From: Terrimonas_B sp041743125
GTDB lineage: Bacteria; Bacteroidota; Bacteroidia; Chitinophagales; Chitinophagaceae
DNA: 64,000 nucleotides
Reading direction: 5' to 3'
Assembly (NCBI GenBank): GCA_041743125.1
Contig: JBGTNK010000187.1
Span: 5,245 to 69,244 of the forward strand
The notes below the pieces were generated by a model. It was not told where the DNA came from and made no database searches. It was given only the letters and a program-made list of their open reading frames with translations. The position numbers and the translations under genes are program-made. Positions 9,051 through 17,663 of this stretch are shown here, piece after piece (the first letter of the stretch is position 1; the number at the start of each line of letters is the position of its first letter).

Positions 9051-9527
9051 ATGACAAAAATTCAAAAAAAATCATTAAGAGTAGGAAAGCAGGTTAACAC
9101 CAAACATGTTGACACTGTTATTAAAAATTACAAGCAGGAGCGCTGGATACACAATTCAAAACGCCTGGGAAAAGAAGATTCGCTGAGTGTTTGGTACAGT
9201 ATTGAGGAATTGGAAGAATTTATTGCAAAAAGTAAAGACCATGGAGCGGATGGAATTAAACTGTATTTCGGGGCATATGATAAAGACCATAAAGAGCAGC
9301 CTCTATTTGCGGGTCGGCAAACCATTGCGCTGGTGGCCACCAAACAAAAGGTTACTGAAAATGGGGCATCTAATAAAGACATCTATATTCAAACTGATAA
9401 AGGGTCCTCAATATTGGCATGGAACGCCGGCAGTCTATGTCCTCCTTATTGCAATACAGATTTTGATTCAGACGAAATTGGCATAACAATTCTGGATAAA
9501 GGAAATGAAGGTATGATTGTCGCTTAA
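9051..9527 (+). CDS. Conserved-looking protein of unknown function
   Basis: A 158-residue soluble protein I cannot assign to a named family. Visible features are a basic N-terminus, an amphipathic SIEELEEFIAKSKDHGADGIK segment beginning near residue 50, a central KLYFGAYD then GRQTIALVATK, and a late CPPYC pair. It has no signal peptide or membrane helix. The length, normal codon use, and an AAGG ribosome site 5 bases before ATG support a real gene. A strong terminator at 9549-9577 ends its transcript before the 7-TM/histidine kinase operon. I recall similar proteins beside such signalling genes in related genomes, but cannot verify this; a link to that operon is conjecture. Confidence 0.65.
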   Translation: MTKIQKKSLRVGKQVNTKHVDTVIKNYKQERWIHNSKRLGKEDSLSVWYSIEELEEFIAKSKDHGADGIKLYFGAYDKDHKEQPLFAGRQTIALVATKQKVTENGASNKDIYIQTDKGSSILAWNAGSLCPPYCNTDFDSDEIGITILDKGNEGMIVA

Positions 9528-9548
9528 TACACGAGATTCCTTTTAAAA

Positions 9549-9577
9549 TAATACCTCCTGTTAATCTGGAGGTATTA
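9549..9577 (+). terminator. Intrinsic terminator after the unknown gene
   Basis: A perfect 10-bp stem (9549-9558 with 9568-9577), 9-base loop, followed by ATTTTTA. It lies 22 bases after the stop of the 9051 gene and separates it from the following operon. Confidence 0.75.
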
Positions 9578-9615
9578 ATTTTTATAGACTTACATTTAAA
9601 TCTTTAAAGTTATAG

Positions 9616-10278
9616 ATGTCCTTCTTACCTGTTTATTTTTACATGATTTCGTTTTGTTTTCTGGCAAGCCTTTCTGTTTATTTTACAACAAAAGAGTTCT
9701 TTTATTATTTAAAATATTTTCCACCCTTTTTATTGGCAACGTTAATAGCTGAGTTTTTTGGTTCTTACCTGCTTTCAATAAATAAGAATAACCTTTGGCT
9801 ATATAATTTTTTTACCGTTTTTGAGTTTTGTTTTTACCTGTTTGTTATAAGGATAATTATCACCAATAAAAAAATTAAAAAGGCGGTAGTGATTACCCTT
9901 TTATTTTATTTATTGATCGCTGTAATTAATATCATTTTTATTCAGAAGATGAATGCATTCCATACTGTAACATATGCTCTGGGTTGCCTTCTGATTGTTG
10001 GATTCTGTATCTATTATTTCTTCGAATTATTTAAACTTCCTAAGTCGGTCAATTTAAAAAATAACCCGGCCTTTTGGATCTGTTCAGGGCTATTATTTTT
10101 TTATTGTTGTGGCTTTCCATTATATGGTCTTACAAATTATTTAAGCGGGATTTCGAAACTTATTATCAAGAATTTTTTTGCTATTATCGTTATCTTGAAT
10201 TGTTTTTTATATACTTTATTTACGATCGCCTTTTTATGCCGGATCAAAACCAGGAAATTTATTTCGTCTCAATCATAG
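9616..10278 (+). CDS. Seven-helix membrane protein, possible receptor part of a split kinase
   Basis: A 220-residue, very hydrophobic protein. I count seven likely transmembrane helices, at about residues 3-25, 34-55, 61-82, 87-109, 113-137, 150-170 and 184-210, joined by short charged loops (for example NKKIKK after helix 3). I recognise no catalytic motif and no exact family. Its 3' end overlaps the start of the histidine kinase gene by 43 bases in another reading frame, so the two are translationally linked. That kinase has only one membrane helix and no sensor domain, so this protein may be the missing sensor, similar in layout to 7TMR-type receptors. This role is inferred from arrangement alone. 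Confidence 0.7.
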   Translation: MSFLPVYFYMISFCFLASLSVYFTTKEFFYYLKYFPPFLLATLIAEFFGSYLLSINKNNLWLYNFFTVFEFCFYLFVIRIIITNKKIKKAVVITLLFYLLIAVINIIFIQKMNAFHTVTYALGCLLIVGFCIYYFFELFKLPKSVNLKNNPAFWICSGLLFFYCCGFPLYGLTNYLSGISKLIIKNFFAIIVILNCFLYTLFTIAFLCRIKTRKFISSQS

Positions 10279-11039
10279 GTATCATCCTGGGATTATTATT
10301 AGTTGGCTTTATTGTTACTATCCTTTTTTTATATCAGCGAAGGCAACAGAAGCAGGAGCAGGAGATGGAAAAAATAAAGGATATGTACGAAAAGGAAGCC
10401 CTGCGCTCCCAACTTGAAATACAGGAAAATACTTTTAAAACAATAGCCCAGGAGTTGCATGATAATATCGGTCAAATGCTATCCGTAGCCAAACTGTCCC
10501 TTTCCGTGCTTCCAATTGACAAGGATCACAATGCCTTTGAGCAACTTCAAAATTCACAACAAATTTTAAATAAAGCCATCGTTGACCTTTCCAATCTTAC
10601 TAAAGGATTGCATTCTGATCGTATAGCTCAGGTAGGTTTGGCGGAGTCTATCCGGTATGAATTATATGCTTTAAAAAATGCAGGTATCTTGCAGGTTCAA
10701 TTTCATCAGTCAGGAACAGAAATTGAATTTAATGACCAGAAGTCAATTTTTTTATTCCGGATTTTTCAGGAAGCAGTAAATAATATTTTGAAACATTCCA
10801 AAGCAACTGAATTAACAGTAAATCTCATTTATGAGGAATATCTGTTCAGTATGGAGATCAGGGACAATGGTGCCGGTTTTGATGTATCGCAAAAAAAGAA
10901 ATCTGCAAATTCGTCAAGTGGTGTAGGTTTGAAAAGTATGTTCAACCGGGCAAAACTCATAGGTGCTGACCTGACCATGAATAGTGTTCAGGGAAATGGT
11001 ACAACAATTCTGATAGAACTTCCCTTAGAACCAGATTAA
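10236..11039 (+). CDS. Sensor histidine kinase, HisKA_3/NarX type, no sensor domain
   Basis: A 267-residue membrane-bound kinase: one N-terminal helix (about 10-33), a charged coiled linker, the dimerisation/phosphoacceptor region with AQELHDNIGQML (His about 75), and a C-terminal HATPase domain. Visible ATPase boxes are FQEAVNNILKHS (N), IRDNGAGFD (G1) and GVGLKSMFNRAKLIGA (G2). It should phosphorylate the regulator encoded next. ATG 10236 was chosen because upstream codons in this frame lie within the 7-TM gene and have no sense as a protein. It shares bases with both neighbours: 43 with the gene before, and one (TAATG) with the gene after. Confidence 0.88.
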   Translation: MPDQNQEIYFVSIIGIILGLLLVGFIVTILFLYQRRQQKQEQEMEKIKDMYEKEALRSQLEIQENTFKTIAQELHDNIGQMLSVAKLSLSVLPIDKDHNAFEQLQNSQQILNKAIVDLSNLTKGLHSDRIAQVGLAESIRYELYALKNAGILQVQFHQSGTEIEFNDQKSIFLFRIFQEAVNNILKHSKATELTVNLIYEEYLFSMEIRDNGAGFDVSQKKKSANSSSGVGLKSMFNRAKLIGADLTMNSVQGNGTTILIELPLEPD

Positions 11040-11704
11040 TGATCATGATAAAAAGCGTGAAAAATATACAAGTTGCAATTGCAGACGATCATAGTTTACT
11101 GCGTAGCGCATTGGGTAAGCTGATTAATACTTTTGAAGGATATACCGTAGTAATGGAAGCTGATAATGGTAAAGACCTGATTGAAAAAATAGCTAAAAAT
11201 GTATTGCCGGACATCGTATTGCTGGATATTAATATGCCAGAAATGGACGGTTTTGAAACAACCCAGTGGCTGCGTAAGAAATATCCCCAAATCAAAGTGT
11301 TGACCTTATCCATGCTTAGTGATGAAAGAACGATTATAAAAATATTCCGGTTGGGCGCAAAAGGATATTTATTAAAAAATGCGGATCCAAAAGAATTGAA
11401 AGAAGCCCTTGATGCCATCATTAATAAAAATGTTTACCTCTCGGAATATGTGTCAAGTAAATTAGTAAGTGGATTGCATAATGATCCTGAAACGGATCTT
11501 AAACCGGCAATAGTAAATGAAAGAGAAAGAGAATTTTTAAGATGGACTTGTTCTGAATTATCCTATAAAGAAATTGCAGAAAAAATGTTTCTTAGTTACA
11601 GGACAATCGATGACTACCGCCAGGCCCTTTTTACAAAACTAAAAATTCACAGCCGGGTAGGTTTAGTGATGTATGCGATAAGGAATAAAATTGTGGAGGT
11701 TTAA
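11039..11704 (+). CDS. NarL/FixJ family response regulator
   Basis: A 221-residue two-domain DNA-binding regulator. The receiver domain shows acidic residues Asp16-Asp17 (ADDH), phosphoacceptor Asp63 in LLDINMPEMDG, the Thr/Ser switch near 89-91 and Lys113 in YLLKN. The C-terminal LuxR-type helix-turn-helix covers about 150-215 (LSYKEIAEKMFLSYRTIDDYR). It is the evident partner of the kinase, whose stop overlaps its ATG in TAATG. A second ATG six bases downstream could also be used. Its target genes cannot be read from the window. It ends six bases before the convergent DinB gene. Confidence 0.9.
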   Translation: MIMIKSVKNIQVAIADDHSLLRSALGKLINTFEGYTVVMEADNGKDLIEKIAKNVLPDIVLLDINMPEMDGFETTQWLRKKYPQIKVLTLSMLSDERTIIKIFRLGAKGYLLKNADPKELKEALDAIINKNVYLSEYVSSKLVSGLHNDPETDLKPAIVNEREREFLRWTCSELSYKEIAEKMFLSYRTIDDYRQALFTKLKIHSRVGLVMYAIRNKIVEV

Positions 11705-11709
11705 TTTAT

Positions 11710-12180
11710 TCAGGCAAGAAGTTTAGATAGCAAGGCCACCTGGCCTACGTGGTAAATATTATGCTGAATCAATCCATTTAATAAATACCGAAAATTATAT
11801 TCGCGGTAATCGACGATCTCATCCAGGAAAGAGTCCTCTCTAGAAAGGAGTAAAGCGATGATTTGCTGATGGGTGGCAATAAGTTCTGCAAGTGCTTCAT
11901 CCCAATCATGAGTATTTGGGTTAATTTCACGCCAATCCATTTTTTCAAATGCAGCCATATCATTGATCTTTTCTTTTTCAATTCTTTTCAGGGTAAAATC
12001 GGACCAGGTAATCATATGATATAACAGGTCCATCATTGAATGCGAAGAAGGTGATAATTTTTTATGGGCCTGGGATGTATCTATTTCACGAAGAAGTGCG
12101 AATACAGGACGGCCAAACCATGGACTTCCATCTAACGTATTTTCCAGATTGCTGATGATTGATTGTATTTCACTTTTCAT
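11710..12180 (-). CDS. DinB-fold family protein
   Basis: A 156-residue protein of the DinB/YfiT-like four-helix-bundle family. The metal-binding His pattern is present: one His in LLYHMITWSDF and two in QHNIYHVGQ near the C-terminus. Some relatives are thiol-dependent S-transferases or metal-dependent hydrolases; the substrate here is unknown. No signal peptide. It stands alone, convergent with the response regulator and followed in the same direction by nothing closer than gene ends upstream. Confidence 0.8.
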   Translation of the reverse strand: MKSEIQSIISNLENTLDGSPWFGRPVFALLREIDTSQAHKKLSPSSHSMMDLLYHMITWSDFTLKRIEKEKINDMAAFEKMDWREINPNTHDWDEALAELIATHQQIIALLLSREDSFLDEIVDYREYNFRYLLNGLIQHNIYHVGQVALLSKLLA

Positions 12181-12278
12181 TGCCTAAAATTACAAATTTG
12201 CAATACTCCTATTAAAAATGAATTTTTTACAAATGGTTAAATCTTGTAAAACAGAAGGAGGTTGCAACCGAAGTGAAA

Positions 12279-15131
12279 TTATCTGCTCAGATACATACTT
12301 CTGTCCCTATACAATTGTCTGAAATAGGGATCTCTTAAATCCTTAATGAACCGGATGGCTTCACCGGTACTTTTCATTTCGGGCCCCAACTCCTTGCTTA
12401 CACCCGGGAATTTATCAAAGCTGAATACCGGCTCTTTGATGGCAAACCCTTTTAATTTCTTTTCGAAAGTAAAATCTTTTAGCTTGTTGGCCCCTATCAT
12501 TACTTTGGTGGCTATGTTGAGGTAAGGTATCTCGTAAGCTTTTGCAATAAACGGAGTGGTTCGTGATGCCCGTGGATTGGCTTCTATTACATATACCTTA
12601 CCATCCTTAATGGCAAATTGAATGTTGATAAGTCCTTTTATTTGTAAAGCCCTGGCAATTTTTTCTGCATATTCCTCCATCGTATGTACAATCAGCGGTG
12701 ACAGGTTGAACTGCGGTAACACGGCATTGCTGTCGCCACTATGTATACCGGCCGGTTCTATATGCTCCATCACCCCCATTACATGAAAATCGTCTCCATC
12801 AAAAATTGCATCAATTTCCGCTTCCTGGCAGCGGTCTAGAAAATGATCAATTAATATCTTATTGCCGGGAAGATGCTTTAACAAACTTACCACCGCTTTC
12901 TCAACATCCTCATCATTGATAACGATCCGCATCCGTTGCCCGCCCAATACATAAGAAGGACGTACCAATACAGGATAGCCCACTTTATTTGCTACGCTGA
13001 TAGCTTCATCCACATCCTCTGCTGTACCATAGTCGGGATAAGGGATATCTAATTCTTTTAACCGGTCGCTGAACCGGCCCCGGTCTTCAGCAATGTCCAT
13101 ACTGTCGTAAGAGGTTCCTATAATCTTTATACCTTTTTTATGTAACCTCTCCGCCAACTTCAAGGCCGTCTGTCCTCCTAACTGAACGATTACACCTTCG
13201 GGTTTTTCATGTTCAATTATTTCCCAAATATGTTCCCAGAATACGGGCTCAAAATATAATTTATCTGCCATGTCAAAATCAGTACTCACAGTTTCGGGGT
13301 TGCAATTGACCATGATGGATTCATAGCCACATTCTTTGATGGCAAGTAAACCATGCACACAACAATAATCAAATTCTATTCCCTGCCCGATGCGGTTGGG
13401 GCCACTACCTAATACAATTATTTTCTTTTTATCAGTAACCTTTGACTCGTTGGATGCAAGTGCTCCATCAGAATTCTTAATAGAGTGGGCCTCAAACGTG
13501 GAATAGAAGTATGGGGTCTTTGCTTCAAACTCTGCACTACAGGTATCCACCATCTTAAAAACCCTGATAATGCCGGCTGCCTTTCTTTTTTCATATACTT
13601 CATCTTCATCATCGTGTTGCAGTATCCGGCTAATCTGCTCATCACTGAAGCCATTTACTTTGGCTTCTCTTAATAAGTCTATAGGCAAATTATCAAGATC
13701 ATATTTTGCCAACTCTTTTTCGATATTGCAGATCTTTTGTATTTCATAAAGAAACCAGCGGTCAATACCATTTGTTGCCTTCGAAATAGAACCTACAGAT
13801 ATGCCAGCCATCAGTGCATCTTTAATGCGGAAAATCCGGTCCCATTTTGGGGTCTTAATATAATCAAACAACTCCTCAGCATGCATCAGGCTTTTGCCAT
13901 AGTATCCTAAACCTACCGCATTATTTTCAAGGCTTTGACAGGCTTTCTGAATGGCTTCATTGAAACTACGGCCAATCGCCATTACTTCACCCACGCTTTT
14001 CATCTGCAATCCCAGGGTATCGTTGGCGCCCTTGAATTTATCAAAATTCCAACGGGGCATTTTTACAATTACATAATCCAATGCAGGTTCAAAATACGCT
14101 GAAGTGGTTTTGGTGATCTGGTTTTCCAGTTCGTCAAGGTTATAACCAATAGCAAGCTTAGCAGCAATCTTTGCAATGGGATATCCTGTTGCTTTAGAAG
14201 CAAGGGCTGATGACCGGCTCACCCTGGGATTAATTTCAATGGCAATAATTTCTTCTGTATTTGGATTAAGGGCAAACTGAACATTGCAGCCGCCGGCAAA
14301 ATTTCCCAAGTCCCTCATCATCATCACAGCTGTGTTTCGCATCAGCTGCATAGCCGTATCGCTGAGAGTCATGGATGGAGCAACGGTAATTGAGTCGCCG
14401 GTATGAACTCCCATGGGATCAAAATTTTCAACCGTGCAGATAATACAAACATTATCGGCACTATCCCGCAGTAATTCTAGTTCAAATTCTTTCCATCCCA
14501 ATACGGCCTGTTCAACCAACACTTCATGAATGGGAGATGCCTGTAATCCCCTGTTTAAGGCCTCATCCAATTCTGATTTATCATTTACAAAACCACCGCC
14601 GGTGCCTCCAAGTGTAAAGGATGGACGAATGACCAACGGAAATCCAATTTCCTGGGCAAATTCTTTGCCTTCCAAAAAGGAATTTGCTGTTTTTGCAGTA
14701 GCAACAGGAACTTTTAATCTGATCATCCACTGCCTGAATTTTTCCCTGTCCTCCGCTTTATCAATTGCTTTAATGTCAACGCCGATAAGTCTTACTGCAA
14801 ACTTTTGCCAGATGCCAAGATCCTCGGCTTCTTTACAAAGGTTAAGGGCAGTTTGTCCACCCATTGTAGGCAAGACGGCATCAACCTGGATTTCCTCTAA
14901 TATTTTTTCAATACTTTCTACGGTTAATGGTAACAGGTAAACTTTATCCGCCATCATCGGATCGGTCATAATGGTGGCCGGGTTACTATTAATAAGATAA
15001 ACTTTAATTCCTTCTTCACGAAGGCTTCGGGCAGCCTGGGTACCGGAGTAGTCAAATTCACAAGCTTGCCCGATTATGATTGGACCTGAACCTATGATCA
15101 GGACTGAACGAATAGAAGTATCTCTTGGCAT
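12279..15131 (-). CDS. carB: Carbamoyl-phosphate synthase large subunit, short form
   Basis: A 950-residue protein that makes carbamoyl phosphate from bicarbonate, ammonia (from CarA) and ATP for pyrimidines and arginine. Both ATP-grasp halves are present: the first opens with IRSVLIIGSGPIIIGQACEF and the second with KIIVLGSGPNRIGQGIEFDY. The central oligomerisation region is also there. The protein ends MYLSR soon after the second synthetase domain, so the C-terminal MGS-like allosteric domain of about 120 residues found in the 1073-residue E. coli enzyme is missing. There is no frameshift or continuing frame, so this looks like a native short form. carA is not in the window. An inverted repeat overlaps the predicted -7 box upstream. 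Confidence 0.95.
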   Translation of the reverse strand: MPRDTSIRSVLIIGSGPIIIGQACEFDYSGTQAARSLREEGIKVYLINSNPATIMTDPMMADKVYLLPLTVESIEKILEEIQVDAVLPTMGGQTALNLCKEAEDLGIWQKFAVRLIGVDIKAIDKAEDREKFRQWMIRLKVPVATAKTANSFLEGKEFAQEIGFPLVIRPSFTLGGTGGGFVNDKSELDEALNRGLQASPIHEVLVEQAVLGWKEFELELLRDSADNVCIICTVENFDPMGVHTGDSITVAPSMTLSDTAMQLMRNTAVMMMRDLGNFAGGCNVQFALNPNTEEIIAIEINPRVSRSSALASKATGYPIAKIAAKLAIGYNLDELENQITKTTSAYFEPALDYVIVKMPRWNFDKFKGANDTLGLQMKSVGEVMAIGRSFNEAIQKACQSLENNAVGLGYYGKSLMHAEELFDYIKTPKWDRIFRIKDALMAGISVGSISKATNGIDRWFLYEIQKICNIEKELAKYDLDNLPIDLLREAKVNGFSDEQISRILQHDDEDEVYEKRKAAGIIRVFKMVDTCSAEFEAKTPYFYSTFEAHSIKNSDGALASNESKVTDKKKIIVLGSGPNRIGQGIEFDYCCVHGLLAIKECGYESIMVNCNPETVSTDFDMADKLYFEPVFWEHIWEIIEHEKPEGVIVQLGGQTALKLAERLHKKGIKIIGTSYDSMDIAEDRGRFSDRLKELDIPYPDYGTAEDVDEAISVANKVGYPVLVRPSYVLGGQRMRIVINDEDVEKAVVSLLKHLPGNKILIDHFLDRCQEAEIDAIFDGDDFHVMGVMEHIEPAGIHSGDSNAVLPQFNLSPLIVHTMEEYAEKIARALQIKGLINIQFAIKDGKVYVIEANPRASRTTPFIAKAYEIPYLNIATKVMIGANKLKDFTFEKKLKGFAIKEPVFSFDKFPGVSKELGPEMKSTGEAIRFIKDLRDPYFRQLYRDRSMYLSR

Positions 15132-15189
15132 TTTAATCTGAATGGGTTTTCTTCTTAGTGAACGCTTTTGTAGCGGTTAAACAAATTGC

Positions 15190-15218
15190 GCAAAACTAAG
15201 GGAATCGAACCGTTTTGC
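15190..15218 (-). promoter_or_regulatory. carB -7 box inside a 7-bp inverted repeat
   Basis: On the minus strand TAGTTTTG at 15198-15191 matches the TAnnTTTG -7 box, 60 bases before the carB ATG. It overlaps one arm of a perfect inverted repeat, GCAAAAC (15190-15196) and GTTTTGC (15212-15218), with a 15-base spacer. CTG rather than TTG lies at the -33 spacing. The repeat could be an operator or a leader hairpin; that is inference. Confidence 0.4.
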
Positions 15219-15265
15219 AGGTGCAGTCCAAAAAAAGTTTTGGTAGCCATGGCGAATCCTTCAAA

Positions 15266-15300
15266 TAAAAAAAGAAGCAGGGTTCCCTGCTTCTTTTTTT
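15266..15300 (-). terminator. Bidirectional intrinsic terminator
   Basis: GAAGCAGG (15274-15281) pairs with CCTGCTTC (15286-15293) around a GTTC loop, flanked by a run of A on the left and T on the right. It follows the 67-residue gene on the minus strand and shields carB from its transcription. Confidence 0.75.
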
Positions 15301-15360
15301 ATATAACATACAATCGTTTGGTGACAATCAAATCATCACGATCGTAAAAATTTTTTTTAA

Positions 15361-15564
15361 TTAACTATGATAAGTGGCCTCTTCAATTTCATCAAGCAAT
15401 ATTCCTTCCCTGGGAAGCAATTTGTGGCTAACCTTCCGTTCTTCGTGCTTGAATTTCATTTTGCTTATCCACCTGTTACGAACCTCCTGGCCCTTTACCA
15501 TGCCGATAAACAATCCGGCGATCATGATCATGCTAAATAATAATGTAGAAATAATGCGTTTCAT
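15361..15564 (-). CDS. Small secreted or single-helix membrane protein
   Basis: A 67-residue protein not recognised as a named family. It starts MKRIISTLLFSMIMIAGLFI, a basic end followed by a hydrophobic helix, then GMVKGQEV that could be a signal-peptidase site, and a charged, basic-to-acidic remainder. AAAAGGA lies about 6 bases before the ATG, and a strong terminator follows. These signals favour a real gene on this strand over the overlapping plus-strand frame of the same length. It may be an exported peptide or a small inner-membrane protein. Confidence 0.55.
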   Translation of the reverse strand: MKRIISTLLFSMIMIAGLFIGMVKGQEVRNRWISKMKFKHEERKVSHKLLPREGILLDEIEEATYHS

Positions 15565-15821
15565 GTTTTCCTTTTAAGGAGTAATCAATTTGGGTTTAAA
15601 TTATAAAATTTCGTGCCAGAAATATTTGTAATTAGTTAACAATTACCTATAGACTAAGTTGATGATTATGATTAATGTTCTGTTAATAAGTAATAGAAAA
15701 TTATTACATCCAGCCGTCGGCAAGCCAATGAATTCGTCTTCCAACAATTTTATTATTTAAAAATGTGTTTTTATTTTTTTGAAAGGCCAGCTGTATAATG
15801 GATCAGTTAAAACAGGTACGT

Positions 15822-15829
15822 TATTTTTG
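15822..15829 (+). promoter_or_regulatory. -7 box TAttTTTG four bases before the M23 gene ATG
   Basis: Exact TAnnTTTG match with only CCGC between it and ATG 15834. No TTG -33 box at normal spacing. If used, the mRNA would begin at or next to the start codon. Confidence 0.4.
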
Positions 15830-15833
15830 CCGC

Positions 15834-17603
15834 ATGCATAGAAAAGTTTTATTGTCAGTTATCTCAATCCTTCATTACCTTCTTATCCTCGCCCAATCAG
15901 AAACTAATAGATATCCCCAGGGTTATTTTCGTTGGCCGCTAAACCTAAGACCAGAAATTGTTGCTAATCTTGGTGAGTTGCGCAACAATCACTGGCATAT
16001 GGGCCTTGATATCAGAACAGCGCAAAAAGTAAACCAGCAGGTATACGCTGCCGCTTCAGGCTATATTTCCCGGATAAGAGTGGGGCCATTTGGATTTGGT
16101 CGTGCTATATTTATTCACCATCCTAATGGTTTCACCACCTTGTACGCCCACTTAAATGATTTTAACCCTGCGTTGGAAAAATATGTTGATGAAGAACAAT
16201 ATAAACGTCAAACCTGGGCCATTGACCTTGAACTTACACCAGAGCAATTTCCCGTAAGTAAAGGAAGTTTTATAGCATACAGTGGAACAACAGGAGGATC
16301 TCAGGGTCCCCATGTTCATTTTGAAATTCGGGATACTAAAACAGAAAAGTGCCTCAACCCTTTGTTGTTTGGCCTTCCTATACAGGATAATGTGCCGCCA
16401 GTTTTTATTAAAATGTCTGTATATGACCGCCGGATTAGTGTATACGGGCAAAGCCCTAAAGTTTATAGTGTTAGAAAATCAGGGACCGATTATGGTATTC
16501 CGGCTTTGCCAGTTTTGAAAACTGGTTCTTCCAAGGTCAGTTTTGCTATACAAGCCTATGACAGAATTAGTGGTTCGGCCAACCAGGATGGGATATATTC
16601 CGCTAAACTTTTTATTGACGGAAAAGCGATATCTGGTTTTGAATTAGATAATATTGGTTATGACGAGACAGAATACATGAATGCTCATATTGATTATAAG
16701 CATAAATATAATGGCGGACCTTATTTCCAACATCTGTCGCCATTGCCGGGCGATACCAGCTCTGTTTATAAATGGATTGATGGCGATGGCACAGCGATCC
16801 TTTCAGATACCAATAAACATAATGTCAGGATTGAGATTACGGATGCTTATGGTAATTCATCTGATCTGAATTTTTTAATTCAATGGGATGAAGCTTTAAG
16901 TGAAATAAAAAATCTCTCTGCTGCACCACCGCATTTTTATCCTGGCAGTGTTAATATCCTGGAAAAGCCGGATTTTGAAGTGTACCTGCCGGAACATTGT
17001 ATGTATGATACCATTCCTGCAAAATATTACTCTATCCATAAGCCAGCTGCCGGTTCACTTTCTGCTCTTCACGTTCTTAATGATCCGGAAATACCGGTGC
17101 ATAGTTCCTTTACTTTAAGAATAAAGTCTTCCGAGCCATTACCAGGGAAATGGTATAACAAGGTCATCATCCGGGCTGAATACGGGGATAAAAAGACGTT
17201 TCGAAAGGCTGCAATACATAATGGATTTATGGCAGCGGATTTTAATAATTTTGGAAAATTCCAGGCGTTTCTTGATTTGGAACCACCGGTTATTAACGAA
17301 TTGGGGAGAGGAGATACAATAAACCTCAGCGGTTCCCCGAGAATAACTTTTCAACCCCGCGATAATTTTGAGATAAAAAATTTCCGGGCCGAATTGGATG
17401 GGAAATGGTTAAAATTCACCAATGACAAGGGACGCATTTTTATCTATGAATTTGATGAGCGATGCCCTTATGGCGTTCACGAATTGAAGGTTGTAGTAGA
17501 AGATTTGGCAGGAAATTCAACGACAAAAACATGGTGGTTTAAGCGATACCCATATCAGAAACCTCCGGCGAAAAAGAGAACCAGCACGAAAAAGCGGAGG
17601 TAA
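15834..17603 (+). CDS. Secreted M23 family metallopeptidase
   Basis: A 589-residue exported protein from ATG 15834. A signal peptide (MHRKVLLSVISILHYLLILAQ) leads to a LytM/M23 domain: HMGLD supplies His55 and Asp59, and HVHFE supplies His160/His162, the zinc and catalytic residues. The fold cuts peptidoglycan cross-bridges. About 400 residues of predicted beta-rich sequence follow, ending in a lysine-rich tail (KKRTSTKKRR). An upstream in-frame ATG at 15798 would add 12 residues before the signal; the -7 box at 15822-15829 and the better signal peptide favour 15834, but this is not certain. bcp follows 60 bases downstream. Confidence 0.85.
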   Translation: MHRKVLLSVISILHYLLILAQSETNRYPQGYFRWPLNLRPEIVANLGELRNNHWHMGLDIRTAQKVNQQVYAAASGYISRIRVGPFGFGRAIFIHHPNGFTTLYAHLNDFNPALEKYVDEEQYKRQTWAIDLELTPEQFPVSKGSFIAYSGTTGGSQGPHVHFEIRDTKTEKCLNPLLFGLPIQDNVPPVFIKMSVYDRRISVYGQSPKVYSVRKSGTDYGIPALPVLKTGSSKVSFAIQAYDRISGSANQDGIYSAKLFIDGKAISGFELDNIGYDETEYMNAHIDYKHKYNGGPYFQHLSPLPGDTSSVYKWIDGDGTAILSDTNKHNVRIEITDAYGNSSDLNFLIQWDEALSEIKNLSAAPPHFYPGSVNILEKPDFEVYLPEHCMYDTIPAKYYSIHKPAAGSLSALHVLNDPEIPVHSSFTLRIKSSEPLPGKWYNKVIIRAEYGDKKTFRKAAIHNGFMAADFNNFGKFQAFLDLEPPVINELGRGDTINLSGSPRITFQPRDNFEIKNFRAELDGKWLKFTNDKGRIFIYEFDERCPYGVHELKVVVEDLAGNSTTKTWWFKRYPYQKPPAKKRTSTKKRR

Positions 17604-17663
17604 TGTGTTCCTTCCGGGTTGCCGGCATTATTAAAACATTCTTAAAAAACATAATCAGAAGAA

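Noticed and set aside
15199..15212. tRNA-like T-arm sequence (GGTTCGATTCC on the minus strand)
   Set aside because: The T stem does not pair and no acceptor, D or anticodon arms are found.
15374..15577. 67-codon plus-strand frame
   Set aside because: It is opposite the better supported minus-strand gene with ribosome site and terminator.
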